From positions 1 through 9,935 of the forward strand of contig NZ_JAMONU010000114.1 of NCBI RefSeq assembly GCF_027066465.1: DNA of 9,935 nucleotides. The letters run 5' to 3'. The DNA is from Thermococcus sp. Lineage in GTDB: Archaea > Methanobacteriota_B > Thermococci > Thermococcales > Thermococcaceae. This document shows, one piece after another, positions 1 to 6,727 of the stretch. A program made the position numbers and the translations under genes. Numbering within the stretch: the first letter of the stretch is position 1; each line of letters starts with the position of its first letter. Under the pieces are notes generated by a model. That model did no database searches and was not told the origin of the DNA. It saw only the letters and a program-made list of their open reading frames with translations.

Positions 1-195
1 AAGCTCGTAGCTCTTTGGGTCGACCCAGACCCCTCTCCTCTTGTAGCTACCACAGTTCTGGCACAGCTCCGTGTTCACCTCGTCCGGAATCAGCAGAACG
101 GGATTCTCTTTGAGGTAGCAGATTTGGCACAGTCCATCGATTAGCGGCCCGCCTTCCTTCTCGCTAATTCCGCACCGATAGCAGAACCTCTCCAT
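1..195 (-). CDS. nmd3: Archaeal NMD3 family protein, N-terminal part (truncated by window edge)
   Basis: The first 65 residues are visible; the rest lies beyond position 1. They contain three CxxC zinc-knuckle halves, C5-x2-C8, C23-x2-C26 and C45-x2-C48, in the spacing typical of the NMD3 N-terminal zinc domain. The segments ELCQNCGSYKRRGVW and GGPLIDGLCQICY match what I know of archaeal NMD3. In eukaryotes NMD3 is the 60S subunit export adaptor. Archaea have no nuclear export, so a role in late large-subunit maturation or subunit association is inferred. The ATG at 195 is preceded by GGGGTGAG with good spacing (198-206). The gene lies 47 bp downstream of the DUF424 gene, a pairing I recall from other euryarchaea. 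A fourth CxxC or other domains would lie outside the window. Confidence 0.88.
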   Translation of the reverse strand, partial: MERFCYRCGISEKEGGPLIDGLCQICYLKENPVLLIPDEVNTELCQNCGSYKRRGVWVDPKSYEL

Positions 196-197
196 GC

Positions 198-206
198 TCT
201 CACCCC
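198..206 (-). promoter_or_regulatory. Ribosome binding site of nmd3
   Basis: On the minus strand GGGGTGAG lies three bases before the ATG at 195. It matches the GGTGA-type Shine-Dalgarno sequence of Thermococcales and fixes the nmd3 start. Confidence 0.6.
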
Positions 207-226
207 ACTGAAGTTGGAGGTTTCGC

Positions 227-233
227 TTAAAAA
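227..233 (-). promoter_or_regulatory. Possible TATA element for nmd3
   Basis: On the minus strand TTTTTAA is centred 35 bp upstream of the nmd3 ATG, inside the 47-bp gap after the DUF424 gene. Transcription would start about 25 bp downstream, close to the ribosome binding site, giving a very short leader. The flanking BRE is not convincing. The same heptamer at the same distance precedes the DUF424 gene. Confidence 0.35.
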
Positions 234-242
234 CGTGAACAG

Positions 243-542
243 TCAGAAGAACATCTTTGCCATCTGGGCGTGGGGAACCCCCTGAATCCTCAGGACCCTT
301 TCGGGGTTAACGTAGCCGAGTTCTATCGCCTTCGAGACGCACCGCTCACCCGTAAGGTTCGCTATCGTCGCTTCCTCGAGCAGCTCCTCCAGTCTGTCCT
401 CCTCCACGAGTTCCCCTCTGTAAAAGCGCTCCTTGACCTCAAGCTTAAGCTCGCCTTCCCTGAAAGTTTTTCCCAGCAGTTCCTCGTCGCATGCCGCGAG
501 AAGGACTTCTCCCTGAACGCGATAAACTTTGACGTATATCAT
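243..542 (-). CDS. DUF424 family protein (conserved archaeal, 99 aa)
   Basis: This is a full-length small archaeal protein of the DUF424 family (COG2412), whose members are about 100 residues. The recognisable conserved segments are CDEELLGKTFREGELKL (residues about 18-34), ATIANLTGERCVSKAIELGY (about 58-77) and a C-terminal VLRIQGVPHAQ. It has no signal peptide or membrane segment and is probably cytoplasmic. The molecular function is not established as far as I know. The link to NMD3 and other translation genes in archaea suggests a role with RNA or the ribosome, which is inference. The start at 542 is supported by GGTGGTGA directly upstream. It sits 45 bp after the protease stop and 47 bp before nmd3, all on one strand. 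A local TATA-like element suggests its own promoter. Confidence 0.87.
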   Translation of the reverse strand: MIYVKVYRVQGEVLLAACDEELLGKTFREGELKLEVKERFYRGELVEEDRLEELLEEATIANLTGERCVSKAIELGYVNPERVLRIQGVPHAQMAKMFF

Positions 543-543
543 T

Positions 544-551
544 TCACCACC
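544..551 (-). promoter_or_regulatory. Ribosome binding site of the DUF424 gene
   Basis: GGTGGTGA on the minus strand ends two bases before the ATG at 542. The first GGTG gives a workable spacing. The second GGTGA is unusually close to the start codon. Confidence 0.5.
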
Positions 552-573
552 GGGAGAAAAGGGGAAAGAGGGG

Positions 574-580
574 TTAAAAA
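574..580 (-). promoter_or_regulatory. Possible TATA element for the DUF424 gene
   Basis: TTTTTAA on the minus strand lies inside the palindrome-like GGTTTTTAACC (572-582), centred 35 bp before the DUF424 ATG and just after the protease stop codon. It predicts a transcription start at about 550-555, almost at the ribosome binding site. A pyrimidine-rich tract on the same strand (553-571) could instead help end the protease transcript. The two readings are not exclusive. Confidence 0.35.
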
Positions 581-587
581 CCTAAGC

Positions 588-3500
588 TCAGGAACCCTGG
601 ACCTTCGCTATGGCCTCTTCGAGTATTGTTACCGCCTTCTTGATGTCCACGTAGGCCAGGCGGAGGTGTATGAATACTCTGAAGTCTCCAAGGCTTCCCC
701 AGAGGTTGCCGTTTGAAATCTCCATTACCTTCTGGAACTCCATGGTGGCGTTCTGGTAGAGGGCTTCGGCGAGGGCAAGCGTCTCGTTGCTGACACCCAT
801 CGCGGAAGCGTTGGCGTAAAGCTCGGTGAACGTCTGGTTGTACCTGACGTAGTTGTGGTAGTACATGTAGCTGAGCATCACGAGCATCTGGTTGAGGGTG
901 GACGGTGTCGTGTAGTCAACCGCAAGGGTTCCCGGCGAGTGTAGCTTCACCTTAACGTAGAGCAGTATTCCGTCGGTGGTGTTCTCGGTCCATACCTTGA
1001 GTATATCTATGTTGCTGACCGGCAGGACCGCGTAGCTCGTTGTCGTTGACGGAAGCTTGAAGACGGCAACCGCCTCTGCCCCGTGCGGTCCGTCGATTGT
1101 CATGACGTACCTTCCGTTGAGGCTGACGAACCTCTCGACGCTGACACCTGAAACCCCCGAGATGAGGTCGTAGGTTGCGTTGAACTGCTCTGGAATGACG
1201 GGCTTAACGAACACCGAAACCTGACTGTTGGCAAGGTCAACATCATCGAGGGTCTGCGCCCTGAGGGTGAAGGTCTTGAGTCCCGGCGTGAGGAGTGGCA
1301 CCGTGACCTTTATCCTGTAGACCTCGAAGGGCTTCATGACCGGAATCGTAGTGGAGAGCGTCGTGGGTCTTCCGTTTTCATAGACCATGATGGTAACGTT
1401 TGAGGCGTTGAAGGGCCCGTTGTTCACAACAAAGGCAGTGAACGTAAGCTGTCCACCGAGGTCAAAGGTGCCGTTTATGGTTGTTCCAATGACATCCACG
1501 TCGGCCTTCATTGCTATCGGGGAAGCCGGCAGGAGCTTAACCGGTATTGTAAGGAGCTCCGGGTCCTCGGGAACGCCTATCGTTATGAGACCGTAGAGCG
1601 GCTCGGTTCCCTTGAGCTGGGACTCCGTGAGGGCGTAGCTGGCGACCACCTTATAGTGTCCGTTGTCCTGGGGAACCGCCGTTGCCGTGAGTTCGCTGTC
1701 CATAAGGGTAACGTACAGGTTGTATGTCGCTTGTCCCGGTGCGGGGTTCTCCCATGAGTAGACCTCAATTATGTACTGCCCCGGCCTCGGGTTGTATAAC
1801 ACAACGTGCTCGTCCGCAGTGGGGCTCGTTGATGAGCCAACAAGCTCCCATGTTCCGTTGTCATTGTAGTACACGTAGAGGTCAATGTCGAGACCCGCTA
1901 TGGTGTCCCAGACGCTCTCGGTCCAGACGTCGAGGAGTGTTGTTGTGTTGGTTACGTTGACGGTGTAAAAGTTGGAGTAACTGGTGTTCGGGGCGAGCTG
2001 GTTGAGGTACTCTATGGGAGCTCCAAATCCGTAGGCGTGGACAACCGGAGTTCCAAGCCACTCCGGCATGTAGAGGCTGAAGGTCTTGCTTGAGGTTAGG
2101 CTCCTGACCTCGGTCCACTGCTGTGGTGAGAGCTTCATGATTCCGACGTGTCCAACGAAGTTTATCGCGGGCTTGGTTCCGCCGTAGGGTGCGAAGACCC
2201 ACAGGGCGTTGAGACCCGGAACGGCCTTTGACACGAGTATGTTCTCAAGCCCCGTTCCCGAGAACGTTATGTCACCAAGCTCCTTCGTCGTTCTGAGCGT
2301 GTACGGTCCGAAGATGCCCGGCATGTTCATGCTGAAACCGTCCACGTAGGGCTGGAGTATGGTCTGGTAGACGGGTGCCCAGTCGTTCCAGATTACCTTG
2401 CTGACGATGAAGCCGTTGGTGGCGTTCTCCTGGGAGACGTTGAAGTAGAACAGCCTCCAGTCACCGTAGCCCTGGCCGCTGTAGAGGTTGGCGTTGTCGT
2501 AGAGACCGCCTGCACTGCCAACCCCTCCAAACGTAAAGTCCGCCTCCGGTGAGCCCACGACTATGCTGACGGGTATGGTAACGGTTCCGTTTGGATAGTC
2601 AACGTATATGGCGCCCTCATAGATTCCGTAGGATGCGTTCTCCGGCACCGTAACTGTTGCCTTGAACTGGACGGAGGACTTAGCGGGTATCTGGATGGTC
2701 TCGGGGGTGACGTTTACCAACTTCCACGGGCTTATCCTGTAGAACTGAAGGACTATCGTGCCGTTGAACGTTCCGGTTCCGTACTGCCTGACCTGGAGGT
2801 AAACATCAGGAGACCTTTCGAGAGGCTCCTTAACAGTGAACCATACCGTCTCACCGGTTCCTCCCTGTTGTATGAGTCCGTAGTCCCCGTAGACCCTGAC
2901 GAGCATGGCAACGCTACCGCTTGATGCAGTTGGATAGACCGTAACCTTCATGAGCTGCGTTCCGTTCGGGATGAGGCCCGTTATGTTGAGGAACGGCCAA
3001 GAGGTGAAGTTTGAGCTTACGTTGTATATCGGAATTTCAACCCTACCTATGCTCTCAACGACGCCGGGAGTTATGTTAACGGTAACTGAGGTGTTGTAGT
3101 AGTTTGTCAGCGTGAAGGTTCCGGCGGCGCTTTCTCCCGGATAGAGGACGCCTGGGAAGGTGTCGTATTCCGCTCCCGCCTGCCACTTGCTCGGTGAGGC
3201 CTCTATTCCGCCGATTCCAAGGGCGATTTCAACGGCTTTGGTGGCGTTTATGTAACCCGCTCCCTGCTCAAAGACGTCGTTGTAGGTGTTCTCCGCCGCG
3301 GACATGAGTATGCTCCTCATCTCCTGGAGGGTTGGATACCTCCCATGAGCCATGTAGAACGCCTCTGCGACGAGCGCTCCAACACCCGCGGCGGTCGGCG
3401 TTGCAAGGCTGGTTCCGGCCCATACCTCGTTGGCGAACACCCCACCGATTATCGGAGTGCTCCTCCATGCCTGCATGTTGAGGGTCGTGCTGCCAAGAGC

Positions 3501-6500
3501 GAACTCGCCTGTGGCCAGTATGTCGGGCTTGACCTGTCCAAGGGCGTTTGGACCCCTGCTTGAGAAGTCCGCAACATCCCCGTGCTCGTCAACTGCGTTC
3601 CAGCCGAGGGCAACGCGGTAGCCGAATTCGGTGGCGGCACCGACCGTTATGACACCCGGAGAGGCACCGTTGCTCGAGTCGGTTCCGTAGCCGGGTCCCT
3701 CATTGCCGGCCGCAAAGAAGTGCACCGTGAAGGGCCTCTCGAGGCTGAGTAGCTTGAGGAACCTGTCCTCAAAGTTGAAGCCCCTGTCGTAGACGTACAT
3801 GAGGTCCATTCCGTAGCTGTTGCTGGTTATCTGCGCCTCATCTCCGGTTCCCGGGACGCCGTCGTAGCCCTCGGTGGCGAAGTACATCAGGTCGAGCCAG
3901 TTTGACATCATCGTGTAGAGGTCTCCCTCAGCTATTATCCTGGCGTTTATAGCATCTCCAACGACGGGATAGAAGAAGTTCGGTGTTGTGTTGGTCAGCT
4001 CGGCGAGTCCCTCCGGCCCAACGGTCCTGCCCTGCGCCGCTATGGCCGCTGCACAGAGGGTTCCGTGTTCGAGTCCCCCGGCGAAGACGCTTCCAATCAT
4101 GAAGGCAACCAGTCCTCCGTTGCCCGGAATCCTGAGCGGGAGTCCCCAGCGCTGGGCCACAACGGTGGAGTACGGTATCGGGGTCTTGCCGTCGGCTATG
4201 AAGTAAATCAGTCCTCCGGAGATGTCGGCGTATCCGTCCTTACCGGGAACGTCCACAGCTCCCTTTCCTGGAACGAACGTCGTCTTGAACAGGTCCCACG
4301 CAACCACGGGGTTGGCCTTGGTGTGGCCGCTGTCCTCGTTGAAGTCCACCAGGTTGCCCCAGTCGGTGGTGAGGTCAACGTAGACCTTATCGTAGGTTCC
4401 GTCGCCGTTCGAGTCAACGACCAGCACAAAGGCAGGGTTTATGTAGTAGGAGTCGGGCGGAGTGTTTATCACTGCCAACGCAAGGTCAGGGTGCATGCCT
4501 ATGTGCACCGGACCCTCGAAGGGGAGCGTGAGGTTGAGGTTGAGGGGCAACCTCGTCATGAGGATTCCGCGGCTGAAGTTCACTGGAAGGGCCATGTAGC
4601 CGAAGGTCAGCACCGTTGCGTTCGCACCGGGTATCGTTGGGTCGGCCTGGAAGTCCGTCGTCGAGGGGTCGAGGTAGTAGTACGGAATTCCTATGTAGCC
4701 TTCGGTTACGTTAACGGCACCCCTGTTCACGGCCTCGACCCTGAACGTTCCGGCACTGTCCATGCCAACGCTCGGTATTCCAAGGTTGAGGAGGTAGTAG
4801 GTCGAGTTTGAAACGTGGAGGTAGTTCTTGTTGAAGTCGGTCTGCTGGGGAGTTCCATATTTGACGGTGTAGGCAACGATGTTGTACGTAAGGTTGCCAG
4901 GATTGTCGTAGCTGTAGACCACGATTAAATACTGGCCGGGCTGCGGGTTGTTTATGACCACGCTCTCGTTGGGGCCCCATCTTGCAGAGATCCCGACAAT
5001 ACTGCCGTTGTAGAGGACGTAAAGGTCTACGTCAAGGGACGCGTTGGCTGCCGTCGTGTTGACGACGAACTTATCAACCGTGGAGTTTATTGTAACTGAG
5101 TAGAAGGTGTAGTTGCCAGTTGGAGGGGCGGTAACGTTCGTCTGGTTGATGAGCCAGGTGTAGTTTGCCGGTATGTAGAATCCATTCGTGTCGAGGAAGT
5201 TCGTGCTGATTAGGAACAGCTTTCCTCCGCTGTCAAGGTACTCGCTTATGTTCCCGAGCTGTTCGGCTGTGAAGCTCTCGTTGTTCATTCCCGTGAACCA
5301 TATGACCGCCGAGTAGTTCTTTAGAACGGTGTAGTTGGGCCTGTCGTTATTAACAACGCGGTAGAGCGTGTAGTTGTAGCCGAGCAGGTCGAGGGCAGAG
5401 GTGTAGTAGCTGTCGAAGTCATACCAGAGGGTTCCGTTGTTGTCCGGGCCGTTGTCGTCATCAACGAGGAGTATCCGACCGGTCGGGGTTCCGTTGAAGA
5501 GGTACTGGAGAACCTCGTTTATAAGCTCGGCCCTTGCGGTGGTGTTGGGTATGTTGGCAAGGCTCATTCCCGAGAAGGCAACCGTGAAGTTTGTTCCGCG
5601 GTAACCGAGGACGTACGGGAACCTGAAGAGCATTGGAATCCCCGTGAACAGGCTGGTGTTCGAGTACCAAGGCCAGTAAAGAGGATACTTAAACAGGTTG
5701 GGGAACGCTCCACCAAAGAGGAGGTACTCAAGCATCGAGGCACTGTCAAAGGCTATCGGCCAGCCGTAGTACGGGGAGTTCGGGTTTGTTTCAACGGCGT
5801 AGGTATCGCTTAAGTCAGGGTTTCCGAAGTCAACACCGCTGTCTATAACGGCGACGTGAATTCCTTCACCGGTTATCCCGTATTTGCTCCACGCCTTAAG
5901 GGCGCCGACGTCGATGGTCGAGAATATGTCGTTGGGCTTGGGCACGGGGTAGTTCTCACCGACGAATCTGCTCGCCTTCTCCTTAGCTTCTAGGTAGGAA
6001 GCCATGACCTCAGGGCTTACCTTGGCGAGGCTGGGTGCCAGCTCCCTGAAGGAGAGCACCTTGAATCCGTTGAGGGTCGTTGGAGTTCTGAGTTCCGTTT
6101 TGTAGACAAAATCCATGCCGGGGAGGAGCTTGCCCTTGAAGGATGTTGAGAGAACCTTCATGTAGTCAGCTACCGTGGGCTTGGAGGTCTCGCTGAGCAT
6201 CGCCACAAGCGGCTTAACATCGCTCAGAGGGGATACCTCGAGAACTCCAGGTATCTGGGCTATTTTGTCGAGAACCCCTACCGCCGTCGGGGAGGACTTG
6301 AGCATCACAAGGTAAACGTAGTCGCCCGCTATCTCAGAACTGCCCACAACCCTAATGCCGGGATGCTGAATTTTTACTGGAACCGCGGAAACGACCTTGA
6401 AGGGAACCCATATTCCTTGGTTCGGGTATCTCTCATAAACCAACTTAACTAAGTCCTTTAGAGTACTGCTTACAATTCCAGAACCGGCGTTCTGGGTGGG

Positions 6501-6647
6501 TGAAGATACCCTCTCGACGGAGATGGACGGCCTTGGGGGGCTGTTTTGAGCAACCGCTGAGGTCGCTGTTGTCGGTGGGAGAAGTGCTGGCACTAGGGAC
6601 AGCACCATAACCACGACGATTATCAGGCTTGCAGCCTTCCGATTCAT
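588..6647 (-). CDS. Giant secreted pyrolysin-like subtilisin family (S8) serine protease, 2019 aa
   Basis: This is an extracellular endopeptidase of the subtilase family, about 600 residues longer than P. furiosus pyrolysin (about 1400). In order: signal peptide 1-33 (hydrophobic 8-23, probable cleavage after SAVA); propeptide to about 240; catalytic Asp269 in VIDSGVD; His861 in EHGTLCA; oxyanion Asn982 in AAGNEGPG; Ser1080 in AGTSLATP. All four key residues are present, so it should be active. The 592-residue Asp-His gap holds a ThuA/Rossmann-like region (about 391-483, resuming near 603), a PPC-like beta-sandwich (about 509-597) and a calcium-loop-like DSNGDGTYD (745-753). After the catalytic domain come beta-rich regions, a second PPC-like domain (about 1552-1648), a CARDB-like beta-sandwich (about 1712-1814) and a helical tail (about 1917-2019). 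The only cysteine is C865. By eye there are about 50 N-x-S/T sequons. The ATG at 6647 follows GGGAGGTG and a strong promoter. Nutritional proteolysis or surface protein turnover is inferred. Confidence 0.93.
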   Translation of the reverse strand: MNRKAASLIIVVVMVLSLVPALLPPTTATSAVAQNSPPRPSISVERVSSPTQNAGSGIVSSTLKDLVKLVYERYPNQGIWVPFKVVSAVPVKIQHPGIRVVGSSEIAGDYVYLVMLKSSPTAVGVLDKIAQIPGVLEVSPLSDVKPLVAMLSETSKPTVADYMKVLSTSFKGKLLPGMDFVYKTELRTPTTLNGFKVLSFRELAPSLAKVSPEVMASYLEAKEKASRFVGENYPVPKPNDIFSTIDVGALKAWSKYGITGEGIHVAVIDSGVDFGNPDLSDTYAVETNPNSPYYGWPIAFDSASMLEYLLFGGAFPNLFKYPLYWPWYSNTSLFTGIPMLFRFPYVLGYRGTNFTVAFSGMSLANIPNTTARAELINEVLQYLFNGTPTGRILLVDDDNGPDNNGTLWYDFDSYYTSALDLLGYNYTLYRVVNNDRPNYTVLKNYSAVIWFTGMNNESFTAEQLGNISEYLDSGGKLFLISTNFLDTNGFYIPANYTWLINQTNVTAPPTGNYTFYSVTINSTVDKFVVNTTAANASLDVDLYVLYNGSIVGISARWGPNESVVINNPQPGQYLIVVYSYDNPGNLTYNIVAYTVKYGTPQQTDFNKNYLHVSNSTYYLLNLGIPSVGMDSAGTFRVEAVNRGAVNVTEGYIGIPYYYLDPSTTDFQADPTIPGANATVLTFGYMALPVNFSRGILMTRLPLNLNLTLPFEGPVHIGMHPDLALAVINTPPDSYYINPAFVLVVDSNGDGTYDKVYVDLTTDWGNLVDFNEDSGHTKANPVVAWDLFKTTFVPGKGAVDVPGKDGYADISGGLIYFIADGKTPIPYSTVVAQRWGLPLRIPGNGGLVAFMIGSVFAGGLEHGTLCAAAIAAQGRTVGPEGLAELTNTTPNFFYPVVGDAINARIIAEGDLYTMMSNWLDLMYFATEGYDGVPGTGDEAQITSNSYGMDLMYVYDRGFNFEDRFLKLLSLERPFTVHFFAAGNEGPGYGTDSSNGASPGVITVGAATEFGYRVALGWNAVDEHGDVADFSSRGPNALGQVKPDILATGEFALGSTTLNMQAWRSTPIIGGVFANEVWAGTSLATPTAAGVGALVAEAFYMAHGRYPTLQEMRSILMSAAENTYNDVFEQGAGYINATKAVEIALGIGGIEASPSKWQAGAEYDTFPGVLYPGESAAGTFTLTNYYNTSVTVNITPGVVESIGRVEIPIYNVSSNFTSWPFLNITGLIPNGTQLMKVTVYPTASSGSVAMLVRVYGDYGLIQQGGTGETVWFTVKEPLERSPDVYLQVRQYGTGTFNGTIVLQFYRISPWKLVNVTPETIQIPAKSSVQFKATVTVPENASYGIYEGAIYVDYPNGTVTIPVSIVVGSPEADFTFGGVGSAGGLYDNANLYSGQGYGDWRLFYFNVSQENATNGFIVSKVIWNDWAPVYQTILQPYVDGFSMNMPGIFGPYTLRTTKELGDITFSGTGLENILVSKAVPGLNALWVFAPYGGTKPAINFVGHVGIMKLSPQQWTEVRSLTSSKTFSLYMPEWLGTPVVHAYGFGAPIEYLNQLAPNTSYSNFYTVNVTNTTTLLDVWTESVWDTIAGLDIDLYVYYNDNGTWELVGSSTSPTADEHVVLYNPRPGQYIIEVYSWENPAPGQATYNLYVTLMDSELTATAVPQDNGHYKVVASYALTESQLKGTEPLYGLITIGVPEDPELLTIPVKLLPASPIAMKADVDVIGTTINGTFDLGGQLTFTAFVVNNGPFNASNVTIMVYENGRPTTLSTTIPVMKPFEVYRIKVTVPLLTPGLKTFTLRAQTLDDVDLANSQVSVFVKPVIPEQFNATYDLISGVSGVSVERFVSLNGRYVMTIDGPHGAEAVAVFKLPSTTTSYAVLPVSNIDILKVWTENTTDGILLYVKVKLHSPGTLAVDYTTPSTLNQMLVMLSYMYYHNYVRYNQTFTELYANASAMGVSNETLALAEALYQNATMEFQKVMEISNGNLWGSLGDFRVFIHLRLAYVDIKKAVTILEEAIAKVQGS
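591..899 (-). other. Helical C-terminal tail of the protease (residues about 1917-2019)
   Basis: After more than 700 residues of beta-rich sequence the composition switches to likely helices: NQMLVMLSYMYYHNYVRYNQ, then ETLALAEALYQNATMEFQKV, then VDIKKAVTILEEAIAKV at the end. It is not a hydrophobic membrane anchor and has no obvious sorting signal. It could dock the enzyme on the S-layer or mediate oligomerisation, which is inference from composition only. Confidence 0.45.
1206..1514 (-). other. CARDB-like beta-sandwich in the protease (residues about 1712-1814)
   Basis: The pattern of alternating strands with VNNGPFNASNVTIMVYENG in the middle, followed by a second half with PFEVYRIKVTVPLLTPG, is the style of CARDB/APHP-type cell-adhesion beta-sandwiches common in large archaeal surface proteins. 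It is a likely spacer or substrate-contact module. Boundaries are approximate. Confidence 0.5.
1704..1994 (-). repeat. Second PPC-like beta-sandwich copy in the protease (residues about 1552-1648)
   Basis: It contains DIDLYVYY, then NPRPGQYIIEVYSWENP and TYNLYV. The same pattern (DVDLYVLY, NPQPGQYLIVVYSYDNP, TYNIVAY) occurs about 1050 residues earlier in the same protein. This is the hallmark of bacterial pre-peptidase C-terminal (PPC) domains, which are usually at the C-terminus of secreted peptidases. The two copies are diverged, so the duplication is old or the domains were acquired separately. Confidence 0.6.
4389..4415 (-). other. Calcium-binding-loop-like motif in the protease (residues 745-753)
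   Basis: DSNGDGTYD fits the Dx[DN]xDG pattern with a further Asp four residues on, as in EF-hand-like calcium loops. It lies inside the Asp-His insertion, where pyrolysin-type enzymes also have calcium sites. A role in heat stability is inferred. Confidence 0.55.
4857..5123 (-). repeat. First PPC-like beta-sandwich copy, nested in the Asp-His insertion (residues about 509-597)
   Basis: It shows DVDLYVLY, NPQPGQYLIVVYSYDNP and TYNIVAY, the PPC-style pattern shared with the copy at 1704-1994. Flanking sequence on both sides reads as one Rossmann-like domain, so this module seems to interrupt it. An internal PPC domain is an uncommon position. Confidence 0.6.
5199..5477 (-). other. ThuA/GATase-like Rossmann segment in the protease (residues about 391-483)
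   Basis: RILLVDDDNG, then YYTSALDLLGYNYTLYRV, then YSAVIWFTG and YLDSGGKLFLIS, follow the strand-helix order of ThuA/DJ-1-like modules found in large secreted archaeal and bacterial proteins. TDFNKNYLHVSN at about 603-614 looks like the continuation after the PPC-like insertion. I see no catalytic Cys (the protein has one Cys only, elsewhere), so a structural or binding role is more likely than enzymatic. Confidence 0.5.
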
Positions 6648-6652
6648 CAGGA

Positions 6653-6660
6653 CACCTCCC
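6653..6660 (-). promoter_or_regulatory. Ribosome binding site of the protease gene
   Basis: GGGAGGTG on the minus strand lies five bases before the ATG at 6647. It is a strong Shine-Dalgarno match and fixes the start ahead of a good signal peptide. Confidence 0.7.
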
Positions 6661-6696
6661 TATTGGTGTGTAGCATAGTAGCTAAAGGGGCATTAG

Positions 6697-6710
6697 ATAT
6701 AAATATTTCG
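6697..6710 (-). promoter_or_regulatory. BRE/TATA promoter of the protease gene
   Basis: On the minus strand CGAAA (BRE, 6706-6710) is followed directly by TATTTATAT (6697-6705 region), a near-ideal archaeal TFB/TBP site. It predicts transcription starting at about 6673-6677 and a leader of about 26-30 nt that includes the ribosome binding site. Confidence 0.75.
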
Positions 6711-6727
6711 ACTAGAATGAACTTACA

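Larger units (their letters stand above)
4068..5840 (-). other. Large insertion between catalytic Asp and His of the protease (residues 270-860)
   Basis: In ordinary subtilisins Asp and His are separated by a few dozen residues, and in pyrolysin by about 190. Here the distance is 592. The last third of the segment, including a calcium-loop-like motif at 4389-4415 and the approach to HGT, resembles the pyrolysin-type insertion. The rest (about residues 300-710) looks like added domains and carries about half of the protein's N-glycosylation sequons. Confidence 0.75.

Noticed and set aside
270..716. 148-codon plus-strand frame covering the DUF424 gene and the protease end
   Set aside because: It is antisense to the conserved DUF424 protein and crosses the intergenic gap. 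The translation looks like a shadow product.
4065..4811. 248-codon open frame on the plus strand, opposite the protease gene
   Set aside because: It lies wholly antisense to a well-supported coding region with clear catalytic motifs. Its translation has no recognisable domain, and it has no convincing ribosome binding site or promoter. Long antisense frames are expected in GC-rich genes.
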